64,000 nucleotides of DNA from Actinomadura flavalba DSM 45200 (GTDB lineage: Bacteria > Actinomycetota > Actinomycetes > Streptosporangiales > Streptosporangiaceae): NCBI RefSeq assembly GCF_000374305.1, contig NZ_KB894093.1, forward strand, positions 1,550,001 to 1,614,000, in the 5' to 3' direction. This document shows positions 1 through 8,224 of the stretch, one piece after another. The notes beneath the pieces are model-generated. The model was given only the letters and a program-made list of their open reading frames with translations. It searched no databases and was not told the origin of the DNA. The translations under genes and the position numbers were made by a program. Each line of letters opens with the position of its first letter. The stretch's first letter is position 1.

Positions 1-96
1 AACCCGGCGCAGAACGCCGACGGCGACCGCCCCGTGCTGCCGCCGCTGACCGAGGGCCTGCCGATCCACCTGGGCGGCACCCCGCTCACCCGATGA
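1..96 (+). CDS. 3' end of a CDS, product unknown (5' partial)
   Basis: The reading frame is open from the first base and ends at TGA 94-96, giving 31 residues that finish IHLGGTPLTR. Codon third positions are strongly G/C as in the genes further in. No domain can be recognised from so short a tail, so the product is left unnamed. The gene is followed at once by a repeat-rich non-coding tract rather than by a clear terminator. Confidence 0.6.
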   Translation, partial: NPAQNADGDRPVLPPLTEGLPIHLGGTPLTR

Positions 97-154
97 CCAC
101 GCCGGGCGCGGGCGGTCCGTCCGCCCGCGCCACCGGCGGCCGCTGAGCGTCCCA

Positions 155-1424
155 CCGGCCCGGCACGGGGCCGCCTACCGGACGCTCACGCACACCACCG
201 GCGGACTCTTCGTCCGCCTTCCCCGGGCCCGGCACCCGGCGCGAGCGGCTCGCACCGACCGCCCGGCCCAGCACCACCCGCACAGCACGGCACGACGGTC
301 TCGTCCGAGACCGGCAGGACGGCAGGACGCGACTCGGCACGGAGCCGCGGCGACGCCGAAGGCAAGACGGCCCTTTCGGGGGTCACCCGCAGAACCCGCT
401 CGGGGCGTTGTCCCGGGCGGTGAAGGCAGGACGGCGGAACCGAGGCCCGGCACGGGGTCTCACCCGCCGAGCAGGACGGCCTGGCACGAGGCCGCAGCAG
501 GACCCGCCCGAGACCTTGGGGTCGAAGGCGGCGAGACACGACGGAACGCGTCCGGCCTCTTCCGGGCGGACGCCCGACCCGACCGACCGCCCCGTCCCCG
601 AAGCCATCGCGGACGGCCCGACGAGCACGACGGCGCCCACGGCTTCGCGACGGAGCCACGAGCACCGGCAGGAACCGCGATCCGGCACGTGATCGCACGC
701 ACGACGGAGAGGCCCGGCACGGGGTCTCGACCAGCACGACGGCAGGCGTCCGGGTCCGGCACGGGACTCGGAACCGCCTCCCACGGCCTTCGGGCCGTTG
801 CACGACGAGTGACACCCGGCGTGACCAGGCCCGGCACAGGGCCTGTGACCGCCAACCGGCCGCACAGGCCGGTGCAAGACCGGCAGCGATCGGTGCGAGT
901 GGGTTTCGATCTGCGAGCACCGCGAGCAGGACCACGGCCGTGAACGGCCGTCGCACGACAGCACATCCGGCGAGACCGGGTCCGGCACGGGGCCCGCGAC
1001 CGCCACCGGCGAAATACGGCCGTTGCCGGCCGTCGAACAACAGAACCCGGCGCGACCAGGTCCGGCACGGGACCTGCGACCGTGACGAGCACGACCGCAG
1101 CCCAGAGCTGCACGGCAAGACCGTCAACACCGGGTGCGACCGGGTCCACCACAGGCCCCGTGACCACCTTGAGCACGACTCCGGCCCATGAAGGGCCGCC
1201 GCACGACAGCAACATCCGGCGTGACCGGGTCCGGCACGGGACCCGCGACCGCCACGAGCACCTCGCGACCCTTGGGGTTACCGCAAGGAGAGCGACATCC
1301 GGCGTAACCGGGTCCGGCACGGGGCCCGCGACCGCCACGCACCACCAACGCGGCCCGGCACGGGGCCGCTGCACAACGCGTAACGCCCAGCGCGGGCGGG
1401 TCCGGCACGGGACCCGCCCGCGCT
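155..1424. repeat. Degenerate 80-88 bp tandem repeat tract with hairpin core
   Basis: About twelve copies of a core reading CGGGTCCGGCACGGGACCCG or close variants occur, with the CGGCACGG element starting near 161, 448, 715, 757, 832, 983, 1063, 1147 (degenerate), 1232, 1315, 1355 and 1403. From 983 onward the spacing is regular at 80-88 bp. Each good copy is an inverted repeat (CGGGTCC / GGACCCG around a GGCACG loop). Reading frames here are open on both strands only because the tract is repetitive; they show no start signals or family resemblance, so I treat it as non-coding. Confidence 0.75.
1389..1424. other. 15-bp perfect inverted repeat, longest hairpin of the repeat tract
   Basis: The arms 1389-1403 and 1410-1424 (AGCGCGGGCGGGTCC and its exact complement) pair perfectly over 15 bp with a GGCACG loop. 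It is the last and best-preserved copy of the hairpin core repeated through 155-1424. There is no T-run after it, so a terminator role is possible but not shown. Confidence 0.6.
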
Positions 1425-1522
1425 ACGCATTTCCAGCCCGGCCGAGACGCCTCGAAGCAGCAGCGGCCGAGCACGCCCTTGCCGGCGGCCGCGATCCGTG
1501 CGCGGGTGGACGCTACGGCTCC

Positions 1523-1805
1523 TCCCCAGGCGGGCCGCTCTCTGTCACCACGATCCCTGCCCGAGGGCTGGCCGTTCTATCACGACGGCTCCCCCGCGGG
1601 GGCGGGCCGTTCCGTCACCACGGCTCTTGCCCAAGGGCAGGCTGTTCTGTCGCTAGGGCTCCTGCGCAGAGGCGGGCCGTTCCATCACCACGGCTCTTGC
1701 CCAAGGGCGGACCGCTCCGTCGCCACGGCTCCGCGCAGGGGAGAGCTACGGTCCATGCCCTAAAGGCGGCCCGTTCCGTCATCGACTGAGCGGCCCGTTC
1801 CGCCA
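1523..1805. repeat. About 37-bp degenerate tandem repeats
   Basis: Seven or eight units built on GGCGGGCCGTTCCGTCACC followed by ACGGCTCTTGCCCAAGG run head to tail with substitutions and short indels. The unit is unrelated in sequence to the 80-88 bp repeat just upstream. No start codon with a ribosome binding site or family resemblance supports coding. Confidence 0.7.
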
Positions 1806-1858
1806 CCGACTGAGTGCTTTATTGCCCAGGACGCCAGGCCGGGTGAGCGATCGGGAAG

Positions 1859-1867
1859 TTATCCACA
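1859..1867 (+). promoter_or_regulatory. DnaA-box consensus TTATCCACA
   Basis: This is an exact 9-mer match to the canonical DnaA box. A second copy in the same orientation lies at 1982-1990. There is no dnaA/dnaN gene nearby, so these are more likely titration or chance sites than oriC. Confidence 0.4.
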
Positions 1868-1981
1868 GCGTCCGGCGTCGCTCACAGTGCCTGGCGAAAA
1901 CGCGGGAGAATTGATTCATGGGGGTTCCCGGGCAGGTTGCGGGAGGCCCTGATCGGGCTGCCGTCGAGCGCGTCGAGAAAG

Positions 1982-1990
1982 TTATCCACA
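1982..1990 (+). promoter_or_regulatory. DnaA-box consensus TTATCCACA (second copy)
   Basis: Exact DnaA-box match preceded by GAGAAAG. A very similar context (AGAAAG plus the box plus GG) recurs at 41437. Confidence 0.4.
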
Positions 1991-2156
1991 GGCGCGGACT
2001 TGGCTTTCGCAAGGCGACGGCGGTCGGCAGGATGAAGGCAGGTGAACGGCTCGCCGCAGGCGCACGGAAGGGTGTGGGCGGCGCCGTGGGCCAGGGAGGT
2101 CGTCCCGGCTTCGGTTCGCGATCTCGCGATCGAGGCGGGCGAAGTGGGGATATGCG

Positions 2157-2177
2157 AAAAGCCGGTCGAAACCGGCT
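2157..2177 (-). terminator. Rho-independent-like terminator, reverse strand
   Basis: On the reverse strand AGCCGGT-TTCG-ACCGGCT is a perfect 7-bp stem with a UUCG tetraloop. It is followed by a short T-run. It lies beyond the secreted-protein gene at 2305-2538 and could act as a second stop behind the hairpin at 2254-2281. Confidence 0.55.
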
Positions 2178-2253
2178 AAGTGGAGCGAAGGGGATAAGGC
2201 TCATGAGTGTTCGACCGAAAGCGATCGTCCTCAGTGGTGACGCGCATGCGAAA

Positions 2254-2281
2254 GGGGGGCCATCGGCGCCGATGACCCCCC
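2254..2281 (-). terminator. Long hairpin after the small secreted-protein gene
   Basis: GGGGGGCCATCGG pairs with CCGATGACCCCCC to give a 14-bp stem with one mismatch. It begins 24 bp past the stop codon of the 2305-2538 gene and is followed on the reverse strand by TTT. This is the likely main transcription end for that gene. Confidence 0.6.
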
Positions 2282-2304
2282 TCCGTTCAGCGGGTGGAGA
2301 CGAC

Positions 2305-2538
2305 TCAGTCGTCGACCACGGAGCCGTTGGCGCAGTCGCCCGACTCGTCGTTGACGCCGAGCAGGTTGCGGACCACGGCGCCGATGACCGTGACGTCCAC
2401 GCTGCGGCAGGTCTGGACGCCGACGACCTGGGTGTTCTGGTTGTCGTCGCCGCCGGCCATCGCCGGGCCCGCCGCGGTGAACAGCGCGCCGCCGATGGAC
2501 ATGGTCAGGAGTCCGGCCGCGGCCAGCTTCTTCATCAT
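2305..2538 (-). CDS. Small secreted protein of unknown function
   Basis: A 77-residue precursor. The start is MMKK at 2538, with GGAGG six bases upstream. Residues 1-28 form a signal peptide (Lys-Lys, hydrophobic core, cleavage near AMA-GG). The mature part is about 50 residues and acidic. It has two cysteines (TCRSVDV and GDCANG) that could form one disulfide, and a hydrophobic VIGAVVRNLLGV centre. Size, single cysteine pair and alternating hydrophobics recall actinomycete surface proteins such as chaplins, but the chaplin signature is not evident, so no name is given. It stands alone with its own hairpin terminators. Confidence 0.75.
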   Translation of the reverse strand: MMKKLAAAGLLTMSIGGALFTAAGPAMAGGDDNQNTQVVGVQTCRSVDVTVIGAVVRNLLGVNDESGDCANGSVVDD

Positions 2539-3058
2539 GGTTCGCCTCCAGGAAGGTCGTCACGCGGAAACGGGAGCCGTCCGCGTGAGAACAGTGTGGT
2601 GTCGGCGAGCCGGCACGAGCTCACCCGTCGAGATCAGAACTATCACGGACCATTCAGCAAGAGCCCGCCCAAGACTGCGATCCGGGCCTCCGTTGAAGAA
2701 AAGCTGGCCGACTCATGGCGGCGGGTTGACATAGCACCGCACAAGACGCCCATGTCCGACATAAATGAATTCAGTGGTAACGACATGGATTGGGGCATCG
2801 GCTCGGAAAAAAAGAACCGACATGAGCGCCAGAAGAGGAGCCGGTGGCGGGCGATGCTGGCATCCTGGTGTGCGCTTCCGGGTAGATCCTCCATCTTTCC
2901 CAGCGAAGCCCGGGGATTCCGGCCGCGGGTCGCCGCGTCCGGTGGGAAAAGAATGCCCCGGCAGCTCCGGCGGAAGGTCGGCGCGCCCGGCCGAGCCCGG
3001 TTCGCCGGTGGGGTCGTTCCGTCGGCGGGCACTCTTCTCCGCGTAAGGGGCAATTGGC
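2539..3058. other. Upstream region of the exopolysaccharide operon
   Basis: About 520 bp without a supported gene. The stretch 2720-2830 is distinctly less GC-rich than its surroundings and contains TTGACA at 2726-2731 and an A-run near 2808. This makes it the likely promoter area for the operon that starts at 3059 and for the divergent secreted-protein gene. No -10 element with good spacing can be assigned with confidence. Confidence 0.35.
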
Positions 3059-4525
3059 GTGACAAGCCAGAGGACGGACACCACCACACTGATCGACGAA
3101 GCCGTGCAGATCGGCCCCGGGACGACTTCCGGCTCCCCGGGCGGCTTCGGCCCGGCATCGGGCGCCGACGTGCTCGTCCGGCCGACCGGCCGTGGGGCGC
3201 TGGCCCTCCCCCTGCTGACGGTGGCGCTCGACGCGGCCAACGCTGCCGTCGTGGCGCGCCTGATGCTCGGTGGACGGCTGCACCCGGCCGTCTTCGGCGC
3301 GGCGGCGCTGCTGGTGGCGCTCAACGCCTCCGCCGGGCTCTACCGCGTCCGCCGTTTCCCTTCCCTGCTCGGCGACGTGCGTCCGCTGCTGCTGCGCGCC
3401 CTGGCCGTCGCGGCGCTCTTCAGCGTGCTGGCACCGGTGGCACCCGGCTCGACCGTCCCGGCCCGCTGGCTCGGTGGCGCGGCGCTCTTCGTGCTCGCCC
3501 CGGCGGCGACGCGTCTGGTGCTGGACCGGCTCGTCCGGATCGGCCGGCTGCGCGGCCCGCTCCGCCGCCCGCTGACGCTCGTCGTCGGCACCGGGGTGCT
3601 CAGCGACTACCTGGTCTGGTCGCTGCGCCGCCGCCCCGAGATCGGGCTGCTGCCCCTCGGCCGGATCGGCACCCGCGACCCGGAGCGCCCGGGGGAGATC
3701 CCGCTGCTCGGCGGCCCCTACGACCTGCGCCGGGTGATCGAGGCGCACCGGGTCGACACCGTCGTCATCGTCCTGGACGACATCGAGCGCCAGTTCGTCG
3801 AGCCCGCGGTCCGGCTCAGCGTCGGCGCCGGGTGCCAGACGCTCGTCGTCCCGACGTCGGAGGGCATCGCGGCGGGCACGACGGGACGCGTCCGCCACCT
3901 GGCCGGAGTGCCCTGCGTCCCGGTGAGCGGACGCCCTTACGGCCTTGTCGGCCGGACGGTCAAGCGCGTCTTCGACTGCTCGGTCGCGCTGGCCCTGCTC
4001 GCTGTGCTCTGGCCGGTCCTCGCGGCCTGCGCGTTCGCGGTGCGGCGGGAGACGGGCCCCGGCGTGATCTTCAAGCAGAGCCGCATCGGCCTGGACGGGC
4101 AGCCGTTCGTGCTGCTGAAGTTCCGCACGCTGCGGCCCGCCGACGAGACCGAGTCCGACACGCGCTGGTCCGTCCACGGCGACGACCGCATCGGCCCGGT
4201 CGGGTCTCTGCTGCGCCGCACCTCGCTGGACGAGCTGCCCCAGCTCTGGAACGTCGTGCGCGGCGACATGAGCCTCGTCGGCCCGCGCCCCGAACGACCC
4301 CACTTCGTCCGCCGGTTCTCCGAGACCTGCCCCGGATACGTGCTGCGGCACCGTGTCCCGGTCGGCATGACGGGCTGGGCCCAGGTGCACGGCCTGCGCG
4401 GCGACACCTCGATCGAGATGCGAGCCCGCTTCGACAACCACTACATCGACCACTGGTCGTTCGCGGCCGACCTCAAGATCCTGCTGCTGACCTTCGGCGC
4501 GATGGTCCTGCGGAACAGTCCATGA
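3059..4525 (+). CDS. Polyprenyl-phosphate sugar phosphotransferase (priming enzyme)
   Basis: 488 residues, in the WbaP/ExoY (bacterial sugar transferase) family. It would load the first sugar-1-phosphate onto undecaprenyl phosphate at the inner membrane face. The N-terminal half (about 45-160) holds several membrane segments; residues 175-300 look like the CoA-binding-like linker domain. After one more membrane segment near 305-325 comes the catalytic domain with KFRTL, RRTSLDELPQLWNV, LVGPRPE and GWAQV. The GTG start has AGGGG upstream. It is the first gene of the locus and overlaps the next by 4 bp (ATGA), which implies translational coupling. Confidence 0.93.
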   Translation: MTSQRTDTTTLIDEAVQIGPGTTSGSPGGFGPASGADVLVRPTGRGALALPLLTVALDAANAAVVARLMLGGRLHPAVFGAAALLVALNASAGLYRVRRFPSLLGDVRPLLLRALAVAALFSVLAPVAPGSTVPARWLGGAALFVLAPAATRLVLDRLVRIGRLRGPLRRPLTLVVGTGVLSDYLVWSLRRRPEIGLLPLGRIGTRDPERPGEIPLLGGPYDLRRVIEAHRVDTVVIVLDDIERQFVEPAVRLSVGAGCQTLVVPTSEGIAAGTTGRVRHLAGVPCVPVSGRPYGLVGRTVKRVFDCSVALALLAVLWPVLAACAFAVRRETGPGVIFKQSRIGLDGQPFVLLKFRTLRPADETESDTRWSVHGDDRIGPVGSLLRRTSLDELPQLWNVVRGDMSLVGPRPERPHFVRRFSETCPGYVLRHRVPVGMTGWAQVHGLRGDTSIEMRARFDNHYIDHWSFAADLKILLLTFGAMVLRNSP

Positions 4526-5892
4526 CGTCCGTCGCCCCCCGGATCTCCCTGCCGCCGCCACGGCCCGCGCCCGACGAGCCGTCCGCGCCGCGCCCGGCCC
4601 CGCCACTGCGGCGGCTGTGGGCGGCGATCGTCCGCCGCCCGAGCTGGCTCGTCGCCGCCACGGTGGTGAGCGTCGCGGTCCCCGCCGGACGCCCCGGCGG
4701 CGGGATCAGCGTGACCGCCGCCGACGTGGCCAGCGCCGTCATGGTGCTGTTCGTGACGTTCGTCGCGGTGTCGCGCCGCCGCGCGCTCCCGGCCCGGGCG
4801 CTGCCCGCCTTCGCGCCGCTGGTCGTCGCGCTCGGCGTGACGACGCTGGCCTCCCAGGACGTCGAGGCCAGCCTGCCCGGGTTCGTGCGCACCGCGCAGA
4901 TCTTCGTGCTGGTGCCGCTGGCCGTCGTCCTGGCCGTCCAGGACCGGCGCGACGTCGGCATCATCGGCGGCGCCGTGCTGGCGACCGCGCTCGGCGAGGG
5001 CGTCTTCGGGCTGTGGCAGGCGCTCACGCTCAACGGCGCGTCCTACGGCGGACGCGACGTGCGCGCCGTCGGCACGTTCGGCTCCCTCGACATCATGGCG
5101 CTGGCGACCCTGTCGAGCTTCGGCATCGTCCTCGCCGTCGCGTTCACCACGGTCGTGCGGGGGCGGTTCCGGCTCGTCCTGCTGCTGGCGGTGGTCGTGC
5201 AGCTCGCCGCGCTCGGCGCCGCGCTCAGCCGGGGCAGCTTCCTGGCCCTGGTCATCGCGGTGACGGTGATGCTGGCGCTGTACGACCGGCTCGTCCTGCT
5301 CCGCGTCGCCGTCTGCGTCGCCGCGCTGGCGATCATCGTGATGGGCGGTTTCGGCCTCGGCTCGGAGACCGTCGGCGCGCGGCTGACGTCGATCGCCGAC
5401 TCGGTCGGCACCCCCGACCAGTCCGTCAGCGACCGCTACAGCCTCTGGGGCACCGCCACCGCGATCTGGCGCGAGCATCCGGTGACGGGCGTGGGCGTCA
5501 AGAACTTCTCCCAGTACCGCGACACCTACGCCCCGCTGCAACTGTCCTCCGGCAGCGAGACGGCCGACGCCCGCAACGGCTACGTCCGCCAGCCGCTGCT
5601 CTCGCCCCACAACCAGTACCTGCTCATCCTCAGCGAACAGGGCCTCCTCGGCCTGGCCGCCTTCGTGACCCTCCTCCTGGCCCTGGTGCGCGGCCTGTGG
5701 CGCCACCGATCCCGGGACGACGCCGCCTGGCCCCTCGCCGTCGGCTTCCTCTGCTGGCTCCTGGTCAACTTCCTCTACGCCGACATGGGCGGCCCCACCT
5801 CGGTCCTGACCTCGATCCTGCTGGGCCTCGCCGCCACCCGCGCCCTCAGCCCTCCGGGCCGTGGCCCCACCGCTCCCGGAGCCCCCCGATGA
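4522..5892 (+). CDS. O-antigen ligase/polymerase (Wzy/WaaL-like) membrane protein
   Basis: 456 residues with about ten hydrophobic segments and a large extracytoplasmic loop around 300-370. That loop carries the Wzy_C-type stretch SPHNQYLLILSEQGLLGL, which matches the hNxyLxxxxExGllG pattern of O-antigen ligases and polymerases. In this context it would polymerise or transfer the lipid-linked repeat units made by the neighbouring transferases. The proline-rich first 40 residues are cytosolic. It overlaps the genes on both sides by 4 bp. Polymerase versus ligase cannot be separated from sequence alone. Confidence 0.87.
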   Translation: MTSVAPRISLPPPRPAPDEPSAPRPAPPLRRLWAAIVRRPSWLVAATVVSVAVPAGRPGGGISVTAADVASAVMVLFVTFVAVSRRRALPARALPAFAPLVVALGVTTLASQDVEASLPGFVRTAQIFVLVPLAVVLAVQDRRDVGIIGGAVLATALGEGVFGLWQALTLNGASYGGRDVRAVGTFGSLDIMALATLSSFGIVLAVAFTTVVRGRFRLVLLLAVVVQLAALGAALSRGSFLALVIAVTVMLALYDRLVLLRVAVCVAALAIIVMGGFGLGSETVGARLTSIADSVGTPDQSVSDRYSLWGTATAIWREHPVTGVGVKNFSQYRDTYAPLQLSSGSETADARNGYVRQPLLSPHNQYLLILSEQGLLGLAAFVTLLLALVRGLWRHRSRDDAAWPLAVGFLCWLLVNFLYADMGGPTSVLTSILLGLAATRALSPPGRGPTAPGAPR

Positions 5893-7517
5893 CCAGGCAC
5901 GGAAAAGTACGAGGACGGGTGGTCCCCGCGCCACGCGACCCGGGCGAACGAAGGGGCGCGCGGCGCGTGTCCGTCGGGCGGGCGACGGCGCTGACCGCCG
6001 TGCTCATCGGGTGCGGGACGGCACTCGGGTTCGTCCGCGACCTGATCATGGCGCACCTGTTCGGAGCCAGCGGCGACACCGACGCGTTCCTCATCGGCTG
6101 GATGATCCCCGAGACGGCCTCGCCGCTGCTCATCGAGGACGCCATGGCGCTGCTCATGGTGCCGCTCGTCACCCGCGCCCTGCGCGACCGGGCGAGCGCC
6201 CGGCCGCTCGTGCGGGTCGTGCTGCCCCGGCTCGTCGTCGCGCTGGCCCTCGTGGCCGCCGCGCTGATGCTCGTCGCGCCGCACCTGGTCGCCGTCCTCG
6301 CCCCCGGCCTCGCCCATCCCGATGACGCCGTGCGCTGTGTCCGCTTCGCCGCCGTCACGATCCCGATGTTCGGCGTCGCCGGATTCCTCAGCGCGACGCT
6401 GCGCGCGCACGGCCGGTTCGGGCCGCCCGCCGCGATCTACCTCGCCTACAACGTCGGCATCGTCGCCACGATCCTGATCCTCAAGGACGAGCACGGCGTG
6501 CTGAGCGCCGCCCTCGGCGTCGCGGTCGGCAGCGTCCTCATGGTCGTCGTGCAGGTGCCCGCGTTCGTGCGCTGCCTCGGCCCCGCCCCCGCCCCCACCG
6601 GACCCGCGCGCGGCGCCCTCCGCCTCACCGTGTTCGCGGCGCTCGTCCCGATCGTCGCCTACACCGTCGGCCGCCAGGCGCAGGTGTTCGTGGAACGGTT
6701 CCTCGGCTCCGACCTCGCGGCCGGGTCGATCTCCCAGCTCAACTACGCGCAGAAGGTCGCGCAGGTCCCGATGATCCTGTCGCTGCTCGTCGTGACCGTG
6801 ACGTTCCCCAAGCTCGCCCGCGTCTCGGCCGACGCCGACCTCGGCGCCGTCCGCCGCCGCATCGAGGGCGACGTCCTCGTCGTCAGCGCGATCGTCCTGG
6901 CCGCCGTCGCGTTCCTCGTCACGTTCGGGGACGCGGTCGTCGCCGTCCTGTTCGAGCACGGCGCGTTCACCGCGGACGACACCGCCGCCACCGCGCAGAT
7001 CATGCGCGTCTACGCGCTCGGCCTGTGGGGGCAGTCGATGGTCGGCGTCGCGGCCCGCGCCTTCTTCGCCCAGCATCGCCCGATGTGGGGGCCGGGCGGG
7101 GCCGTCGCCGCCGGCCTCGCCGTGAACGTCGCGGGCGGCGTCGCGTTCGTCGGGACGTACGGCGCCCCCGCGCTCGCCGCCGCGAACGCCGCCGGGATCA
7201 CCGTCGCCGCGCTGCTCATGCTCGCCGGGGTACGCCGCTCGGTGGCGCCGCTCGGCGCGCGCGTGCTGCTGTCCGGCCTCGCCCGCGTCGGCCTCGCCAC
7301 CGCGGCGGCCTGCGGCACCGGCTTCGCCGCGCGGGAACTGCTCGCGCCGCACGTCTCCCCGCTCGCCGCCCTGCCCCTCGGCGGCCTCGCCGTGGCGGCC
7401 GTCTACGTGGCCGTGCTCGTCGCGCTCGTCGCCCCGCCCACGCGGTGGCGCGGCGGCGGCGTGCGCCGCGAGCTGGCGGCCTTCGCCCATCTCAGCGACG
7501 ACGGAGGAACCCGATGA
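5889..7517 (+). CDS. MurJ/MviN-family lipid-linked glycan flippase
   Basis: 542 residues with about fourteen membrane segments and no soluble domain. The MviN-type motifs ALGFVRDLIMAHLFGAS near the N-terminus and LNYAQKVAQVPMILS in the middle identify the MOP superfamily. The location between the polymerase and a polysaccharide deacetylase suggests that it translocates the exopolysaccharide repeat unit rather than lipid II of peptidoglycan, although the fold is that of MurJ. It overlaps both neighbours by 4 bp. Confidence 0.88.
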   Translation: MTRHGKVRGRVVPAPRDPGERRGARRVSVGRATALTAVLIGCGTALGFVRDLIMAHLFGASGDTDAFLIGWMIPETASPLLIEDAMALLMVPLVTRALRDRASARPLVRVVLPRLVVALALVAAALMLVAPHLVAVLAPGLAHPDDAVRCVRFAAVTIPMFGVAGFLSATLRAHGRFGPPAAIYLAYNVGIVATILILKDEHGVLSAALGVAVGSVLMVVVQVPAFVRCLGPAPAPTGPARGALRLTVFAALVPIVAYTVGRQAQVFVERFLGSDLAAGSISQLNYAQKVAQVPMILSLLVVTVTFPKLARVSADADLGAVRRRIEGDVLVVSAIVLAAVAFLVTFGDAVVAVLFEHGAFTADDTAATAQIMRVYALGLWGQSMVGVAARAFFAQHRPMWGPGGAVAAGLAVNVAGGVAFVGTYGAPALAAANAAGITVAALLMLAGVRRSVAPLGARVLLSGLARVGLATAAACGTGFAARELLAPHVSPLAALPLGGLAVAAVYVAVLVALVAPPTRWRGGGVRRELAAFAHLSDDGGTR

Positions 7518-8224
7518 GCCCGACCCCGCCCATGCCGCTGGTGCTGATGTACCACTCGGTCGACCACTACACCGAGGACCCGCACCTCGTCACCGTCAGC
7601 CCGCAGCGGTTCGAGCGGCAGATGCGCTGGCTCGTCGCGCGCGGGCTGCGCGGCGTGAGCACCCGCGAACTGCTCGCCGCGCAGGACGCCGGGAGCACGC
7701 GCGGCCTCGTCGGCCTGACGTTCGACGACGGCTACGCCGACTTCGCGTCCCGCGCGGTCCCGCTGCTGCTGCGGCTCGGCTTCACCGCGACCGTGTACGC
7801 GGTCACCGAACGGCTCGGCTCCCACAACGCCTGGGACGACGGCCCCCGCAAGCCGCTGATGACGCCCGAGCAGCTCGTCGCGGTGCACGGCGCGGGCATG
7901 GAGGTCGCCTCGCACGGGCAGTGGCACGTCAAGCTGCCCGAGGTCCCGGCCGCCGAGCTGGAGACGGAGCTGACGGCGAGCCGCGCCGCCCTGGAGAAGA
8001 TCATCGACGCCCCGGTGGACGGCTTCGCCTACCCGTACGGCGACGCGGGCGACCGCGAGATCGCCGCCGTCGCCGCCGCGGGCTACGACCATGCGGTCGC
8101 CATCGCCCCGCACGCCCCCGGCCGCCACGCCCTCGCCCGCACCTACATCGGTGAACGCGACTCCTGGCTCCGCCTCCACGCGAAACTCCGCCGCCACGAA
8201 CTCCGCTGGAAGGCCCGCGTATGA
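7514..8224 (+). CDS. Polysaccharide deacetylase (CE4/NodB family)
   Basis: 236 residues. The NodB motifs are present: TFDDGY (Asp71 catalytic base, Asp72 metal ligand), a His pair in SHGQWH (His134, His138) and FAYPYG. No signal peptide or membrane segment is seen, so it may act on cytosolic or lipid-linked sugar before export, as some GlcNAc-diphospho-lipid deacetylases do. It is the last gene of the first sub-operon (ATGA overlap with the flippase gene). The 3' end of this gene, around GGAAGGCCCGCGTATGA, is echoed repeatedly in the non-coding tract that follows. Confidence 0.88.
   Translation: MSPTPPMPLVLMYHSVDHYTEDPHLVTVSPQRFERQMRWLVARGLRGVSTRELLAAQDAGSTRGLVGLTFDDGYADFASRAVPLLLRLGFTATVYAVTERLGSHNAWDDGPRKPLMTPEQLVAVHGAGMEVASHGQWHVKLPEVPAAELETELTASRAALEKIIDAPVDGFAYPYGDAGDREIAAVAAAGYDHAVAIAPHAPGRHALARTYIGERDSWLRLHAKLRRHELRWKARV

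Larger units (their letters stand above)
1806..2156. other. Gene-free spacer with two DnaA-box sequences
   Basis: I see no convincing gene. A reverse-strand frame from about 2170 to 1876 is open and has gene-like codon bias, but it lacks a start codon, so it could at most be a remnant. The main signals are two exact TTATCCACA boxes, 123 bp apart. Confidence 0.4.

Noticed and set aside
186..1374. Long reverse-strand frames of about 300 codons across the first repeat tract
   Set aside because: Their protein repeats simply mirror the 80-88 bp DNA repeat; several frames and both strands are equally open.
155..1424. CRISPR-like array
   Set aside because: Spacing is regular, but units are degenerate, the spacers are related to each other, and no cas genes are present.
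1859..1990. Possible chromosomal replication origin
   Set aside because: Two DnaA boxes are too few, and no dnaA, dnaN or AT-rich unwinding region is nearby.
1918..5892. A single open frame of more than 1,300 codons spanning the promoter area and two real genes
   Set aside because: Only its last third (from 4522) has family features; the upstream part runs antisense or out of frame to the phosphotransferase and is open because of high GC.
5889..7517. Calling the gene murJ
   Set aside because: The fold matches, but its place inside an exopolysaccharide operon suggests a dedicated glycan flippase rather than the peptidoglycan enzyme.
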